A DNA stretch of 64,000 nt from Ornithodoros turicata (taxonomy: Eukaryota > Arthropoda > Arachnida > Ixodida > Argasidae), in assembly GCF_037126465.1 (NCBI RefSeq), contig NW_026999353.1:806001-870000 (forward strand), written 5' to 3'. Below the pieces are notes generated by a model. It was not told the origin of the DNA and ran no database searches. It worked only from the letters and a program-made list of their open reading frames with translations. Shown here piece by piece: positions 11,731 through 23,924 of this stretch. A program made the position numbers and the translations under genes. Position 1 is the stretch's first letter, and every line of letters starts with the position of its first letter.

Positions 11731-12294
11731 AAGGCACTCACACTTGATCGAAACGAAGTTCTCGAACACCGAAATGATCACGACGCGTGACAAATAAGCT
11801 TCATCACAAGGTATTCCAACGCACTTCCAAACATCAAAGCCATTCTACAGGTGCACGGGCCCCTCCTGCAAAGCAGTGACTGACTTAGAAATATACTCAC
11901 CCATCCAATACAGGTGACATACCGACGTGCCAAAAACCTAGCAGACTCCTTGGTCAGTGCCAAAATCAGCAAAACGAACACCCAGTACACTGGAACACGA
12001 CCCTGCAAACTCTCGCGCTGCAAAACATGCAAGCACGTTCAACACGCTAACTCCATCAAAAGCACTGCAAGCAACTACACCCACCCCGTTAACCACGCAT
12101 TCACATGCACAAGCTCCCATGTCATATACTGCATTGAATCCGGCGACTGCTCTATGCAGTACATTTGTGAAACCGGCCAACAAATGAACAACCGTCTTGC
12201 CGGACACAGAACCGACACGTCTAACAAACTCCCCAAAGCAGTCGCCGACTACTTTAACGTTTCTGGTCACAATTTTGGCAACCTTAAACTATAG
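11731..12294 (+). pseudogene. PLE-B linker and GIY-YIG endonuclease, C-terminal part
   Basis: The open frame at 11914-12294 reads MTYRRAKNLADSLVSAKISK, then a Cys-containing segment, then HVIYCIESGDCSMQYICETG, NNRLAGHR and ADYFNVSGHNFGN. These are the GIY-YIG landmarks (V-Y-x-I…, Q-Y-I-G-x-T, R…H). The second Gly of the QYIGET motif is Cys. The frame ends TAG at 12292, and about 640 bp of 3' UTR follow to 12935. The 5' part (11731-11913) is frameshifted. Confidence 0.8.
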
Positions 12295-12935
12295 ATTCTA
12301 GAAATCGGGTCCAGATCCACACGTGGCAGATGTGATTGGGAATCTTATCTTATATACAATTTGAACGCTCTTCACCCGTCCGTGATCAACAAATCACAAG
12401 GCACCCTAGAAACACTTCACAAATAAAATATGTTCATACCTTTTCCTTTCAATCCCGTTTACCATCTGTTACGTTCTGCATGGCCACTGCTTTTTGATTT
12501 CTTCATTGCATGCCACAACTTTGTACTACAAATATACATTACACACACACACAAAAAAAGAAAAACTTTGCTCGCTCTGGGTTTTCCCCACGTAACCATC
12601 TTTCTTATCTTTCGGAACACATGCCATTTCTTGTCTGTTGTCCCGTTTCGTCCCCATGTTCGTGAACCTTCCATTTCTGTAACCGGTGTGGACAAAGATC
12701 ACTTTGTTCGCATAATCCCCTCCACACTCTAACAAAGCTGCCATTTACTCCGGCCGTAGAGGCGCGTACGGACCCTTTCTTACCTCCGGGCTGTTGACTC
12801 ACTATTCGCATGAACCTTTTAACAAGTCACACCTAACCCTTTAAATACCATACCAATGGTGAGGACGGTGCCCAGAAGAAGAGCAGTCTCTGTTCAAAAT
12901 ATCGGCGGCTCCTGAGGCAACTCTCTTCCTATTTC

Positions 12936-14440
12936 TCTACCGGTTCGCTGGATTTCTACCCGTCTGCGTCCTTTCATCATAGTTTTAGTTGTTGTAGTTG
13001 TTTGTTGTTTTCTATTGGTTTTTAAACCAATGTTTAAATGTTCAGTCGAATGGAAAAGCTAAAAACGCAATGAGTTGTTTTTAGTTTTACGCTGCGACGT
13101 CTTCTACAACAAATAAAATGAGCTGCTACGAAAGAACCATAAGCGCAGTTAACCCACATCGCACGCGCAAGGCTTTGTCCTGCACACCTTAAAAAAAAAA
13201 AAAAAAAAAAATGAAACCTTCTCCACATCCGAAGAGAGCCGAAGCGAAGCCGAAGATGGCGTGACGTATCACGAGGTACGGTACTTTACCGGTGACGACC
13301 AACGGCACAGTTCAAACATGCATAAGCGGCGCGCGAGCCGAGATGAAAAAAAAAAAAAAAAAACAAAGAAGAAAGGCGCCGAGCAACTGCTACGTCACGC
13401 GGGGCTCGTATCCCTCGTCCGCGACTGCTGTCTCCGACTGTCTTTTGTAAATTTTATCGCGCGGTGACAATACGCCGGAGATCGGAAATATTTCGCATGG
13501 CGACTCCTTGTGGACAGCTTCGCAGATGACGCGGGATTTTGAGTCATGTTAAATGTCGTTTCCATGCTCCTCTAAAGTCGCGAATTACTATTAGTATTGC
13601 ATTACTCGAAATCACTACTTATGCCTGTATTTCTTATTATGCTACTGAGGAAGGTAAACATCAAGAAGTCTGCTGCGTGATGAGTGGTAAAAGGGAATGC
13701 GGATATGCTAGTCCAAAAACACTAGGGACTGACTACTCCAGGACGCGTTATTGAGGTCTTCTAGGTATATATCAGACACTATATGAGTGCATTAGGTGTA
13801 CATATTATCAATAATGTACCTTCCTTACTCCTACCAGGGTCCCTTCTGGTACCAGCAGTATTGTAAAATAAACAAATCACTGGTTAGATTTTCGTGCCAT
13901 CCTTTCTATCGCTTCTGTTGGTTTGCTGCAATTAACATATATCTCACGCTCATAGCCCAACACCGACTTGAACATTTTCATCACAATTCCCCGTTACTGG
14001 ACCTTGCAACCTAGAAGCTAAATGTCACTCAAATGAAGGGAAGGATGAGCACATATGACCAATATCACTACGCAAAGGCAAAAACCGGCTGCTCCAACAC
14101 GTCTTTATCGTTATCACAGTACACACGTCCCAGATCCGAGGGCTGATTCAGACGCGGGGAATATGATGGCTAATATCTAGGTATGTCAATCATTTGTGCT
14201 GCACTCAAGGGGCGTTTTGCATACAGAGCAAACAACAGGCACGCTCATGGGTCAACGGCAGGTGAGCAATCACATGACTGGTAGCACGGAAATCAACCGC
14301 AAGGGGCGATTAGATCGCAAAGCGCCGAGATACGCTTCGCGCCATCTCTCGGCACGAATGTCGGCGTACATATGACACCCGGCGAACCGCACACCAGTCT
14401 TTCTAGCCCACCATACATCAGCTATCAGAACGACATAACA
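12936..14440. other. No gene recognised; poly-A stretches
   Basis: Contains A-tracts at about 13190-13210 and 13346-13363, possibly tails of old retroposed sequence. I see no supported coding region. Confidence 0.4.
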
Positions 14441-14442
14441 CT

Positions 14443-14510
14443 ATGCTAGAGTGGCGTAGTGGGTGAAGCGTCGGGCTGCGGAGTGGCGGTTCCCCGGATC
14501 GAATCTGTCT
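14443..14510 (+). repeat. tRNA-derived SINE head
   Basis: An A-box-like TGGCGTAGTGGG is followed at the usual distance by a B-box-like GGATCGAATC, within a tRNA-sized stretch. It fits a pol III-driven SINE 5' end. The 3' limit is not clear, since an apparent exon follows at 14640. Confidence 0.5.
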
Positions 14511-14639
14511 TCCGCGATGTCAGAGTTCTGCGAGTGTGGCAGTGACATAAGCGGGGGCGTGGCTGTCTCGTCAGAGATTGCTCAGAGGTACTATGTTCTG
14601 TACAACTCACGTCACAGCCCACATGAAAACAGGCCGCAC

Positions 14640-14711
14640 CTGATTAATCAATTCTTCTTTATGTCGTACCACCTCTTCATCCTTCTCATGCCGTCTACGT
14701 AACTCTTGCAA
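14640..14711 (-). CDS. Coiled-coil exon (72 nt) of an unidentified host gene
   Basis: On the minus strand a pyrimidine-rich acceptor (…TTTTTTTAATCTTTGCAG) is followed by 24 open codons and the donor CAG|GTGCGG. The peptide begins LQELRRRHEKDEEVV and ends HKEELINQ. It is highly charged with heptad-like spacing, as expected of a coiled coil. It is phase 0 at both ends, like the complete minus-strand exons at 15.6, 26.1, 28.2 and 48.1 kb, so all may belong to one gene. I do not recognise the protein. Confidence 0.5.
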
Positions 14712-15464
14712 CTGCAAAGATTAAAAAAAAAAGTTTTCATGAGCTCAAGAGTGTGTGTATGTGAACGGTCCCGTAGTTAAGTATCTTGAATAAATTTGGA
14801 CCCGTGTACGTGTAAAGTGACACATATCTCTACAATGTGTCTTTTTTTGCATAAATACATATTTTTACTCAAAATGTGCCAGATGCAGCAGTGATGGTCC
14901 TTTGGGTTATGTTGCCAAGGGGACTATACGAGACAAGTTTAGAAACTTCGCGACTTTGATCCGCATCAGCTAACTATTCAGAAGCTTTGGCGTCGCTAGT
15001 GCAGCGGTATATTTTCATAGTGTTTCGTGCGTCCTCCTCGTGCGAAGCAAATATGGTGACCGTCACGCTATTGTTTCTGGCCGCTATAGCCCCACCCGGT
15101 ATTGACATGAGCGATATCTCTCAGAATACTTCAGCGGAAGCTCTGAGAAACCTCATATCTTTCTGCTGTTAAGTGAACGCAAGCGCTCAACGGCGTGTCT
15201 TCACGTGCACTGCTAACCGTGGGGAATATCCCGCAGAATTCATAGAAGACGGCTGGAAAAAACGCTCACCGCGTCACCTGCTACGTCTCATCTGCTAAGT
15301 GTCGTTTGCGTAGTGGACTGTACGCCACTCCTTGTATTCCGGAACCGCATGGATGCTATAACATAACACGGGCGGAACTTGGGCTGCGTGAGCAGTTTTA
15401 GTTTTTCTTCTAGTGGAATCTTCCGCTGAGGCTGTCATCTTTCATGTCAAACGTTCATACGTAC

Positions 15465-15522
15465 CTCTTTCTTTTGTGCCTTCAATTGTGACTCAATTGC
15501 ACGTCGCTTTCGTGTCATCCGA
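15465..15522 (-). CDS. Possible coiled-coil exon, 5' edge unresolved
   Basis: Minus-strand codons reading RKRRAIESQLKAQKKE end at the strong donor GAG|GTACGT. The peptide suits the neighbouring coiled-coil exons. No AG acceptor is visible at the expected upstream edge and an in-frame stop lies further up, so this may be an alternative or decayed exon. The donor context resembles that of the next exon at 15590, hinting at a local duplication. Confidence 0.3.
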
Positions 15523-15589
15523 AATAAGAAAGGATTTACGAAACACGCTCATTCTGATTTATGCAAGGGACGAAAAGCCACATACGCAC

Positions 15590-15652
15590 CTCTGCTTCCT
15601 TTGTGGCGAGCACAATTGTCTGCATGCAATTTGTGTAGAACATTTCCATCAT
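15590..15652 (-). CDS. Short exon (63 nt) of the putative coiled-coil gene
   Basis: Acceptor TTTGTCTATTACAG, 21 open codons (MMEMFYTNCMQ…ATKEAE), then donor GAG|GTGCGT. It is phase 0 on both sides and on the same strand and spacing pattern as the other candidate exons. The protein family is not recognised. Confidence 0.45.
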
Positions 15653-15659
15653 CTGTAAT

Positions 15660-17071
15660 AGACAAATAGATACCTAGTTACTTTTATGGGGGACGATGTA
15701 AAAAAAAAAGTCCAACGACTAAGTTACTTTTCTCAAATTAGCTAGCAGTGGATTTCATTACAAAAATAGGAAACTTGCTAGTGCGCATTACTCTTTATTT
15801 TAGTTTTCCACCACTCCCCTATTGCTGCAATACAGATAAACATCTTAAGTCTGTCCGCCATCGATGTGCCTTGCACCAGGTGTTCTAGGTCGATGTTCAG
15901 TCAGCGATGCCCGTGTCACTGACCACATTGAGCCTTCTGGGAATACCACATCTTGGTCTTTCTGATTTGGCTGTGGTGGTATTACGAGGTAATGAGGACA
16001 CTGTCGGAACTTGTCAATGCCATAAACCTGACCTGGATGATGCGCGGCGTCACCACATTCCTTGAGTCACTAACTCCAGAATACTTCAAAAATAATTAAC
16101 CATCCCAGGTAGTTTCCGTTTCAGTTACAAGTGGTTTATAAAGCAGTTTCTACTTGAAGCCTATTTTTATGTTGGGATCGCAGACATTTTTCACCTGGGA
16201 TGTGCTCTTTCTCGCACTGCTTTGGCACCTCCGACTTCTGGGCCCTTATCTTCAACTTATAGGTTAATGCGTCACTTCACCTGTGACTTGCCACGAGCTC
16301 TCGCGCGACGGCCAATCACAAAGTTCATTTAAAATGCCTGTCTTGCAATACGGTTTTCACGTGCCTGCCGCGTGACGTTTGGAGTTAGCGAACTTCAAAT
16401 ATCAGGATAACGCTGGTTATGTGAGAGTTGAAGAGCCTGGCCCTGGAGTCTGGAGGCCCACACACTGTGTCACTACAATGGCGTCATTCTGACCCGCGTT
16501 AGAAGCTATGTTCAAGGTGAAAGAGGAAAAACACGAGGCTGAATTTACTATTTCTCTGCCTTGTTTGCCTTCTGACAACAAAATGCCTGAGCACCTCCAG
16601 CATTCCTCATCGAATTTAAAGATGCATGTTGAGTACTATCTCGTTTTTAGTTATACTTTTTCTTGTTTTTAGTTATACTGGTCGACAGCGTCATTTGCAC
16701 CTCGAAAAAATGAACACTAATCCTTTGCACTAGTGCCGTGTCTGGTGACTCGGTTGTAAGGCCATTTTGGACTGCAAAATGCGTCGGTCTTCTTCCTACC
16801 AATCTATTCATTCAACAATCCGTATGGGTTGTTCCTTCAAGTGCTTCCGTTGAGCACATTGTCAGTATCGCTGCTGGTATTCTGGCGCCAAAGCGCAAAA
16901 AAAAAAAAAAAAAGCATCCGATGGACATACCGCGCACCAACTATTACTGAAATTAAGTTTAATGTGAAATATCAGTGATAATGAAAAAAGATGTGTTCAT
17001 AATTTGTATGTGTGAAACATGCTCCATAACGGAAAATAAACTTGTTCGGTTTTCTGGTGCGAGTAATGTAT
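15660..17071. other. No gene recognised
   Basis: Apart from an A-tract at 16897-16914, I see no supported gene or named repeat. It is probably intronic or intergenic. Confidence 0.4.
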
Positions 17072-17392
17072 TTAGTTCCGTTTTGCCCTCATTGCCCTCA
17101 CTACGAACCTTCCCGAATGACACTCTCCGAGTCTCTTCGTCAGCTGGACTCTCGCCCTTTCTCCCTACCGAAATTGCTTGGTCCCTGGCCCAATCCAGCC
17201 CAGCAACGCTCTGCGCTCAAAGCTCTTCTGACATTTCTGGACACCATCGGACTTCGATCGTTATTGTAAAGGGGCTCGTTATTTTATTCCCCCCATTCCA
17301 CCAAGCACTGGGGTAGAGTATCGCCTGTTGCGATGAAACTCCCCACTCTCCAAGGCCGAAAATAAAGTTGTTGTTGTTGTTAGTTCCGTTTT
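17072..17392 (+). mobile_element. 5'-truncated LINE with (GTT)n tail and target-site duplication
   Basis: A 13-bp duplication TTAGTTCCGTTTT (17072-17084 and 17380-17392) flanks the insert. The insert encodes the last ~60 residues of a non-LTR ORF2: it starts CPHCPHYEP and ends GPWPNPAQQRSALKALLTF…RSLL before a stop near 17269. A ~100-bp 3' UTR and AATAAAG(TTG)n follow. It is one of two such 3' ends here (the other is at 48335-48568). The clade is likely I/Jockey-like, from memory. Confidence 0.85.
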
Positions 17393-19379
17393 TCAGATGT
17401 AGCAGGTAACGGCATTTTGTTCCCGCTTTCGTTTTGAAGTGAAAACTTCCGTAAGTTCGGTTGGCAGCCAGGTCTAAAATTGCAATGCAACAAAACTATG
17501 CCGAATTTCATGATGCGATAACACGGTGAGAAATAGAGAGATAGCAACCAACCGGCTAAGCGCAGCTTATACGTGTAAGATACAATCTAACAATTTCAAT
17601 GCAGTGGCAATGCAGAGCTAACGCAATCTCGGTGTCTGGTGGAAGCGTGCGAGAGAGGTGTACCTTGCAGGCTGTCTATCTCGCGAACGCGAGTAGCTAG
17701 GGCAGCTATTTTCGTCATAGTAATCGAGCTGGATTACTTTGTGTCTCGGCTATCATTGGTGGTGAAGGCTGGTTTAGAGTCCGGCGGAGCGGTGCGAAAC
17801 GACGCCCAGCGCACGGTCGAGCATCGCGAACCGTCGCCGGTGAGTTCCTAGTTCGACGACACACGGCGAAGCGCGGCGCGGTGTCAACGCGTGGCTACGT
17901 TAGCCGGCGTCGGGGGATTAGGGCAATGCTCTACACCTACCGGCGGCCAGCGAGCTGTGCATGGCGTGAGCTCCGGTGAACTCGCATTTCTCAACACGGC
18001 GTCGCTCATTGAGCTTTTGATGGTAATTGGAAAGGAACACTGTAATGTACCAACGAGGAAGAGAGAGGGCCACGATCAAGAAAGAAGATTGGACAGTTTT
18101 TAGTGTCGGTAGTGTCGGGTTCCTTGGGGAAGGATCATTACAAACATCCCGCTTATATAATGAACGACGGATGGACTATGGAGTCAAGCAACAGAAGGAG
18201 AGCAACTGGAAAGACGTGAGACTTTCTTATTGAATTCGGTATTCACGTTTGGGGGTACCAAACGCATTACGCTAATACAAACACAACAGCGCCAACAATG
18301 GGAACACGGATTCGCTTTAGTCAGATTACAGCACGCGGGTACAGATATGACTGCTTTCCCACTACGAAATGTCAAAATCTCCGGTGCTGTTTTCGTTGCG
18401 TTGCGCCGAATAGCGTCAGAGTATGATCACGGCAGGATGAGGAAGCGCGGCGTAGCGAACGCGGGCGGTCATGGGCGAAAACTGCGCCGCACCCTAAATC
18501 AGCCTTTACGCGAAGAAGGCGTGAAGAACAGAGGGGAATGTGACGCGTCCACAAACCGATGGTCTAGCCCTTGATCCTGCAATTTTGGCGCTCTATCGGA
18601 GCTCCCATACCGCAGCGATTCCCCCCTTTCGCGTGTTCTCGCCGGAAGCCGAAGGTTGTAGGTTGTATCGTGAAAGAGAAACTTGTGCCGACGTGCGGTA
18701 TGTGCGCGTAGAGTAGCCTACAGCGTGGCGCCACTTGACCCCCAACGTGGCGAAATGCGCAATGTTTCGCAATTTATGCACGTGAAGGTTTTCCCGCATT
18801 GAACGGAATATCTCCACATCACATTAATTGTAATACACGTTTACACCTATGCGCTACGCATTTTCCCCCTTACCCCCCTGTTGTAGGAAAGCGCGAGCTT
18901 CCTACTGTTCAAGCACTAGAGACACCCGTGGACGACGGCTACGGATAAATGAAGTCTATGGGCGAGGAGTGTTTTGTTAGCTCTCCCCAAGAGTTCGTGA
19001 CGTAATGTAATCGACCTCCATTACTTTTGACGAGTATAGCTCCCTAGAACGCCAATAGAGATGTCGTTAGAAAAGCTGCTTGACAGAATCTACAAGGTAG
19101 ATTTACCCAGGTAGCGAAGGCGGGCAAAAAAACTAAATCTGACCCGGCAACGCTGTCATCTCCGCGACTCGAGCGATGCCCGGTGTCCGTAGCACAGATA
19201 CGATCTTAAACAAAAAAAATATTTACGACACGCGCTTGGGTCTTGTATAATGTAACAGTTTATTCAAACCCCAAACCCCCAAAACTGCGAAGGGATGCCG
19301 CGAACATGATCATTTTTGGTTTCCATCTACCAATCCACGCGTATGGTAGCGGCTTGCCCTAGGAGGGAGATCACGGACG
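17393..19379. other. No gene recognised; CpG-rich part at 17750-17930
   Basis: The CpG-rich stretch ends near a GTGAGT donor-like site at 17838, so a promoter or first exon is possible but unproven. No supported protein is visible. Confidence 0.35.
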
Positions 19380-19470
19380 CCGTCATAAGCATGATAGCGA
19401 GTCAGATTCGGGAATATTCCAGAAGGTCAAGTCCCGGTGGTGATGTCATTGACCTCCGGTTTGGCGAAAA
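19380..19470 (-). repeat. Scrap of PLE 3' UTR/PLTR with heat-shock-element motif
   Basis: On the minus strand it reads …GACATCACCACC-GGGACTTGACCTTCTGGAATATTCCC…, matching 31421-31460 and 24670-24700. It contains the same GAA/TTC alternation discussed for the PLTRs. Confidence 0.55.
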
Positions 19471-19989
19471 TTCCTGGGCAGGGTGAGCGCTGCTTCGAAC
19501 TTTACTGAAAAGAAACAAAAAGAAAAGAAACGAAAAGGAAGAAAGAGTGTAGCCCATCTAAGCCATGAAGGAAAGAAACACAGGAGCGTCCCTTCCAACT
19601 TTTTGTCATTGAAACGAGCGTGCTCGCCTTCGCATTGCATTCTGGGATGCTCCTGTCTACCATGTGACCGCTCACGTGACCCCAAGAGCATGCGAAGGCC
19701 AGCCAAGGGCCCGAAACTCGCCAGTTCCTTTGCGGGATAAAGTGAGGCGCTTCATGCGTTTCACATCATCGGACGTCAGAAAACGTCACAAAGTGAACGT
19801 CATGGAGACATCCGGTGGCTAGTGATTACTGATTGGTTCCCATGAGAATGAACTCGTTTTCTGAGCGATGATTGGCTGTTTTCAAATTTGTTCGCGAGCG
19901 CTCGAACAGGCGACGGCGCGGCGGCTGTGCCGGTTGGTTGGAACCGGCGTCCACGGAGTCGCCGGCGTCCATTTCTGACGGCTCGTGTT

Positions 19990-20880
19990 GTGTAGCGGTT
20001 GTGTTGGACTATGAGTTCTGATTTTTCCTGTTTAAAAACGCAAGCTGTATCATGTGAGCGTCCTCAAACAGTCACAGCTGCCAGGGAAGATGCCTGCGCA
20101 ACATTTGTGCTCTGCTTCTTGGTCTAGAAACTATTCGAGCGTCCGAACGCACCGTACCCGGTACCTGGTCACCGACTGCCGAGAGGTAAGTCATTTGTCG
20201 TTGCTTGTTGCCTTACAACACCGCATTCACTTCGTGTATTGTGAATGAGTTGCTTAACAGTTACCGGAATTCGCGGTGACCGAGACAGACATCGTAGCTT
20301 TGCAGATACGATGGTAGACTATATTTCTTTTCGTGAAACAATATCATCTAAATGTTATGACTAAATACCCGTTCACGTCGTACTGTATAAAGGTATGACG
20401 CTACTGTAAGTCTGATTCTTGGTGATTTCTCTCGACAAGTTTCGTCAGACGCGTTGACTTAGTAGCTGTTCTGTACGTAGCGCCAAAGCCAAGATTGCCA
20501 GGCTAATCGGTCTGAATCTATAATTGTGAAGGACCGCAATAAAAGGTATTTCTCGTACTAAGGTCGCTCATCACACCCCATGACTGCGAGCTTCTCACAA
20601 CCCTACCACCGTTCTTGTTTTTCGCATTTTTTTCGGTTGAATAGCACCTCTATTCTTTCTATTTACATTGCAACTTTCACATGCATAACCGTATATCTGA
20701 TACCAATTGTTTTCATCTTGCAGCCACTGAGCTCCAGTTCCCAGTAGCAGTCTTTGCCAGAGGCAGTAAGACATCATCAGGCTTCTTCAAGCAAATTCTG
20801 GAGCAATATTAGTGTCATCGTGTGTACGTCTTGCTTGCATAACCGTATGTCGCACAATAAAATACTTCATGTGACAAAAA
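19990..20880 (+). other. Possible two-exon transcript with polyadenylation signal
   Basis: Downstream of a GC/CpG-rich stretch (19880-19990) a strong donor GAG|GTAAGT occurs (exon end 20185). It is matched by a good acceptor TTGTTTTCATCTTGCAG (exon 2 from 20724) and an AATAAA at about 20857. The longest spliced frame from ATG 20090 is only about 40 codons, so this may be non-coding or a 5'-end remnant. No family is recognised. Confidence 0.3.
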
Positions 20881-20884
20881 CAAC

Positions 20885-21539
20885 GAAGGCTCAGTCGTAT
20901 TCCTGTAACTCCCATTGCATTCCGACAAACGCGAACAAAAACAAAACAATGCATGGAAGAAAAAAAAGGAACAACAAACGAGGACGGGAAGCAAAGCAGA
21001 GAGGAGGAAAGTAGTAAGAGAGAAACGGATGAAACGTCATTTACGTCATTCGCGACATAATCAAAAAAGAAAAAAAAGGGTGGCTAGTTCTCAGTCATTG
21101 GTCGAGCTCCGGAGGTCACGTGAGTTTTCTGCTACAATAGATTTCTACTACAGCTTCGCGCCCCTGGGCCAGCTGTCCAAGCAGACGACGGGAGTCGTGA
21201 TTCTCCAGATGCATTGTGATGAACGCCGCGCGTCCAGTCTTGTTTGTGTGTGTTCGGAGGTTTACTCTTGGTTTATACGAGATCGGTCACGGTCTGTAGA
21301 AGAAGCACGCAGGACTTGAAACATCATCCGTGGCAGCGACGTTTCAGTAAGGACGTCGCTACGTTTTGTGTCGTTGTTACTGAAGTGGTAAAGCATGCCA
21401 GTAATCTAACTTGCACAACAATGGAGGAAATCAGATGAATCAGCAGCTGTGGCACAGCGCCAGCTTGCAAACGAACGATTCAGGATGACTATCAGAGACA
21501 GGGGTACGAAACAAGCGATCAACTACGTACTTACGAATA
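20885..21539. other. No gene recognised
   Basis: A purine-rich stretch (20930-21080) produces long open frames of low complexity that I do not regard as coding. Confidence 0.4.
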
Positions 21540-21564
21540 AAACGTGATTCCCGTGACAGATGAA

Positions 21565-21650
21565 AGAATAAAAGGAAAGTCGCTGAAAGGTTAGCCAGCT
21601 GTAGGACTCGAACCCACATCTTCTGGATTACCGGTTCTTTCATCGTTAAC
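21565..21650 (-). repeat. Truncated tRNA-like SINE
   Basis: It shares the T-arm/anticodon half (TTAGCCAGCTGTAGGA-TCGAACCCACATCTT) and the preceding GAAAG-CGCTGAAA flank with the full tRNA-like copy at 49773-49845. It breaks off inside the anticodon arm. Confidence 0.6.
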
Positions 21651-22149
21651 TTCTAAAAACGTTGTTTCCGCAGTGGTACTCACATTTTAAGAGTAAATGA
21701 CCTTGGAAAGGCACGAAAGGCAGCCCGAGCAACAAAGCGTTGCTAAACCGAAACTTTAGAGAGGGTCCCGTGGTGGACAGGAAGTAATGACGGTTTTGAC
21801 AGGAGCGACCGCCAGAGGAGACCTACGGAAATCTGTTCAAAACGGCCGCTCCTGTGTTTCCTTCCTCCTGATCTAAGCGGCCAGATTTCTTACCGTTGAA
21901 AGGGCTCCGAGATCTTGGTTAATGGTTGACTGGAATTTAGTTCCCTGCACCGATATGAGCTAAAATTTGACTGGAGAATGAAAAGTGACGCATTATTTAG
22001 TGAATGACCTGGTTGTGTGAAATGGCGAGAGACCCGGAGGTTTGGATTTTTTGTAATGTCAGACCGGTGATGACCGGTCTGACGGTGATCACCGGTCTGA
22101 CGTCTATGGTATATGGATGATATATAGATAACTGGATACAGATGGACAG

Positions 22150-23080
22150 ATGGACCTTTTCTCTTGTATATAAGCCCTTCTCACATATTTCCAATTTCGA
22201 AGGCTGCGCTGCCTGCCGAAACGTCGACCCGTAACTGTAAATACATTTCTAGTACACCAGCAGTTATTAATGTCACAAAAGTAGCAACCATTGTTATCCC
22301 ATAGACAGCCTCCCAAGCCTGTGTATTACTTGTGCAAGTAAAAATCAAAAGTGCTTCCGACCGCAACTCATCCAACGTATATCTATTGGAATGCAACTCA
22401 TGCAAAGCACAATATATTGGCCGCACTAAAACATGATTCCGAATTCGTTTTAATAACCACAGATCCGATATTACAAAGAAACAAAGTCTTCCTATGTTGC
22501 GTCATCTCAGACAAACCGGCCACTCATTCAGGGACATCCGCGTGTACGTCCTAGAATGTGGTTTCCCCTCACGCCGTAGCAGGCAATAGTGTGAATCCAC
22601 AAATCGACAAATTCCAGTCCACCATAGACCCCGTAGACCCCAGTCCACCAAATTCCAGTCCGCCACGTAGACAACGGCGTCTTGTCTACAGTTTGCAGCC
22701 TTAGCTCAAAGATCAAGTCCCCCGACCCTCTCTCGTTCTTTCTGCCGTCTCTCTTTTTATCATTTCAGGCTTATCAGACGACCAAGGAGAACTCTCCTGG
22801 AAGACAGCCAACGCCCCTACAAGTGCTGAATGGACGACCAGCAACAATGCTCCTGCAACATCACCAACGCCGCTCAACGTGTACTGTTCTCTCTCATTTC
22901 CCCCTTCCCTTGTAAATAAGCCCTTGTCACCTATTTCCAAGTTTAGTCCTGTTGAAGGCAGCGCTGACTTGTGAAACGTCGACACCTAACTCTAAATATA
23001 TTTCCAGTAACCCCATAGTTATTGATATAATAAAAGTAGCAACTACTTTTAACCCTTATACGGCCTCCCAAGTCTCTTAT
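22150..23080 (+). mobile_element. PLE copy C: GIY-YIG remnant between two direct PLTRs
   Basis: Two direct terminal repeats (about 22155-22330 and 22905-23075) share TAAGCCCTT-TCAC-TATTTCCAA, the GAAACGTCGAC box, a run ending in AGTTATT and AAAAGTAGCAAC, then CGGCCTCCCAAG-like sequence. Between them lies a decayed endonuclease end. Tandem direct PLTRs are typical of PLE insertions. Confidence 0.75.
22335..22580 (+). pseudogene. GIY-YIG endonuclease fragment of PLE copy C
   Basis: In shifting plus-strand frames it reads VYLLECNSCKAQYIGRTK, FRIRF-NH, PLRHLRQTGHSFRDIRVYVLECG and ends in basic residues. These are the hallmarks of the PLE GIY-YIG domain (compare 24141-24542). Frameshifts and a stop make it non-functional. 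Confidence 0.75.
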
Positions 23081-23244
23081 AAATATAAATCCCAAACGTC
23101 GCCACACCAGCACTAGACAGCTGGCCAATGCTGGTGTGGCGACGTTTGGAACTTATAAACATATGTTCAACGTGCAGCCAAAGAGCCTATGCTATTTTTT
23201 TTTTCACTATATATATATATATGTATATATATATTAATATCTTG

Positions 23245-23582
23245 AAATGTTGTAGTTGGATCGGACGGCTACGTAATTATAGTTGAAATAAATGGGAGAC
23301 AGAAGACGAAAGTAGGGGAAGTAACAAAAAAGGGGTTTATTAAAACTTAAAAATCATAAAAGTTAGGGAGGATGTCTACGTTACGGCGGAAGCTCCGTCT
23401 TCTTCGGGACAAAAGAGCTAAAATCTCTTTCTCTCTAAGAGCTCTTTTGTCCCGAAGAAGGCGGAGCTTCCGCCGTAACGTAGACATCCTCCCTAACTTT
23501 TATGATTTTTAAGTTTTAATAAACCCCTTTTTTGTTACTTCCCCTACTTTCGTCTTCTGTCTCCCATTTATTTCAACTATAT
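23245..23582. repeat. Inverted pair of PLTR-like ends (palindrome)
   Basis: The minus-orientation copy (23245-23425) and plus copy (23440-23582) are near-identical and meet at AGAGCTAAAATCTC / AAGAGCTC. A third copy lies at 58005-58190. Each carries CCCGAAGAAGGCGGAGCTTCCGCCGTAACG, resembling the 'CTGANGA-stem-GAAACG' box of the other PLTRs with substitutions at core positions. Confidence 0.8.
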
Positions 23583-23585
23583 ATA

Positions 23586-23623
<38 letters not shown>

Positions 23624-23685
23624 AATATAAAAATGAGCGAATGCTCCATGGCTGCACGCGAGGCATATGTTTACAAATCAAGCGT

Positions 23686-23756
23686 GCCACAATCCCAGCT
23701 GTGGACGGCCGTTTCAAGCTAGTTGGCTCTCATCGGCACAGCGCAGGGATGTGACA
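23686..23756 (-). ncRNA. Hammerhead-type ribozyme, family C, second copy
   Basis: Mirror of the copy at 23925-23997, with the same CCGATGAG core, stem II GAGC/GCTT and ACGGCCGT stem III. The stem II base change adds to the expected loss of activity. Confidence 0.65.
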
Positions 23757-23924
23757 CGCTCTTGGGTCGGCACAAACACTGTGTCTCTGCAAGACATCAA
23801 TGTTGCAGGGTGTTAGCAACACCTCTGGCGGCCGCAGTGCAAAGCCAGTAAGTACAGATACAAATATAAAAATGAGCGAATGCTCCATGGCTGCACGTGA
23901 GGCATATGTTTACAAAGCAAGCGC

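Larger units (their letters stand above)
3966..12935 (+). mobile_element. Penelope-like element copy B (PLE-B), split by a nested DNA transposon
   Basis: PLE sequence runs 3966-6219 and resumes at 11731-12935. Compared with PLE-A, the join (…gtcgcaa / aaggcac…) is continuous except for a 2-bp AA duplication, so 6220-11730 is a later insertion. The RT region also carries an inverted PLE 5' segment at 5216-5685. The copy is 5'-truncated inside the SGNH-like domain (begins LLPPEGIG). It ends with a 3' UTR homologous to that of PLE-A. Confidence 0.85.

Noticed and set aside
20054..20248. Possible THAP-type domain start (MPAQHLCSASWSRNYSS)
   Set aside because: Only one Cys of the expected C2CH pattern is in place and no downstream AVPTIF-like motif is visible.
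20930..21080. Lys/Arg-rich open frames
   Set aside because: They come from a purine-rich low-complexity tract without splice or family support.
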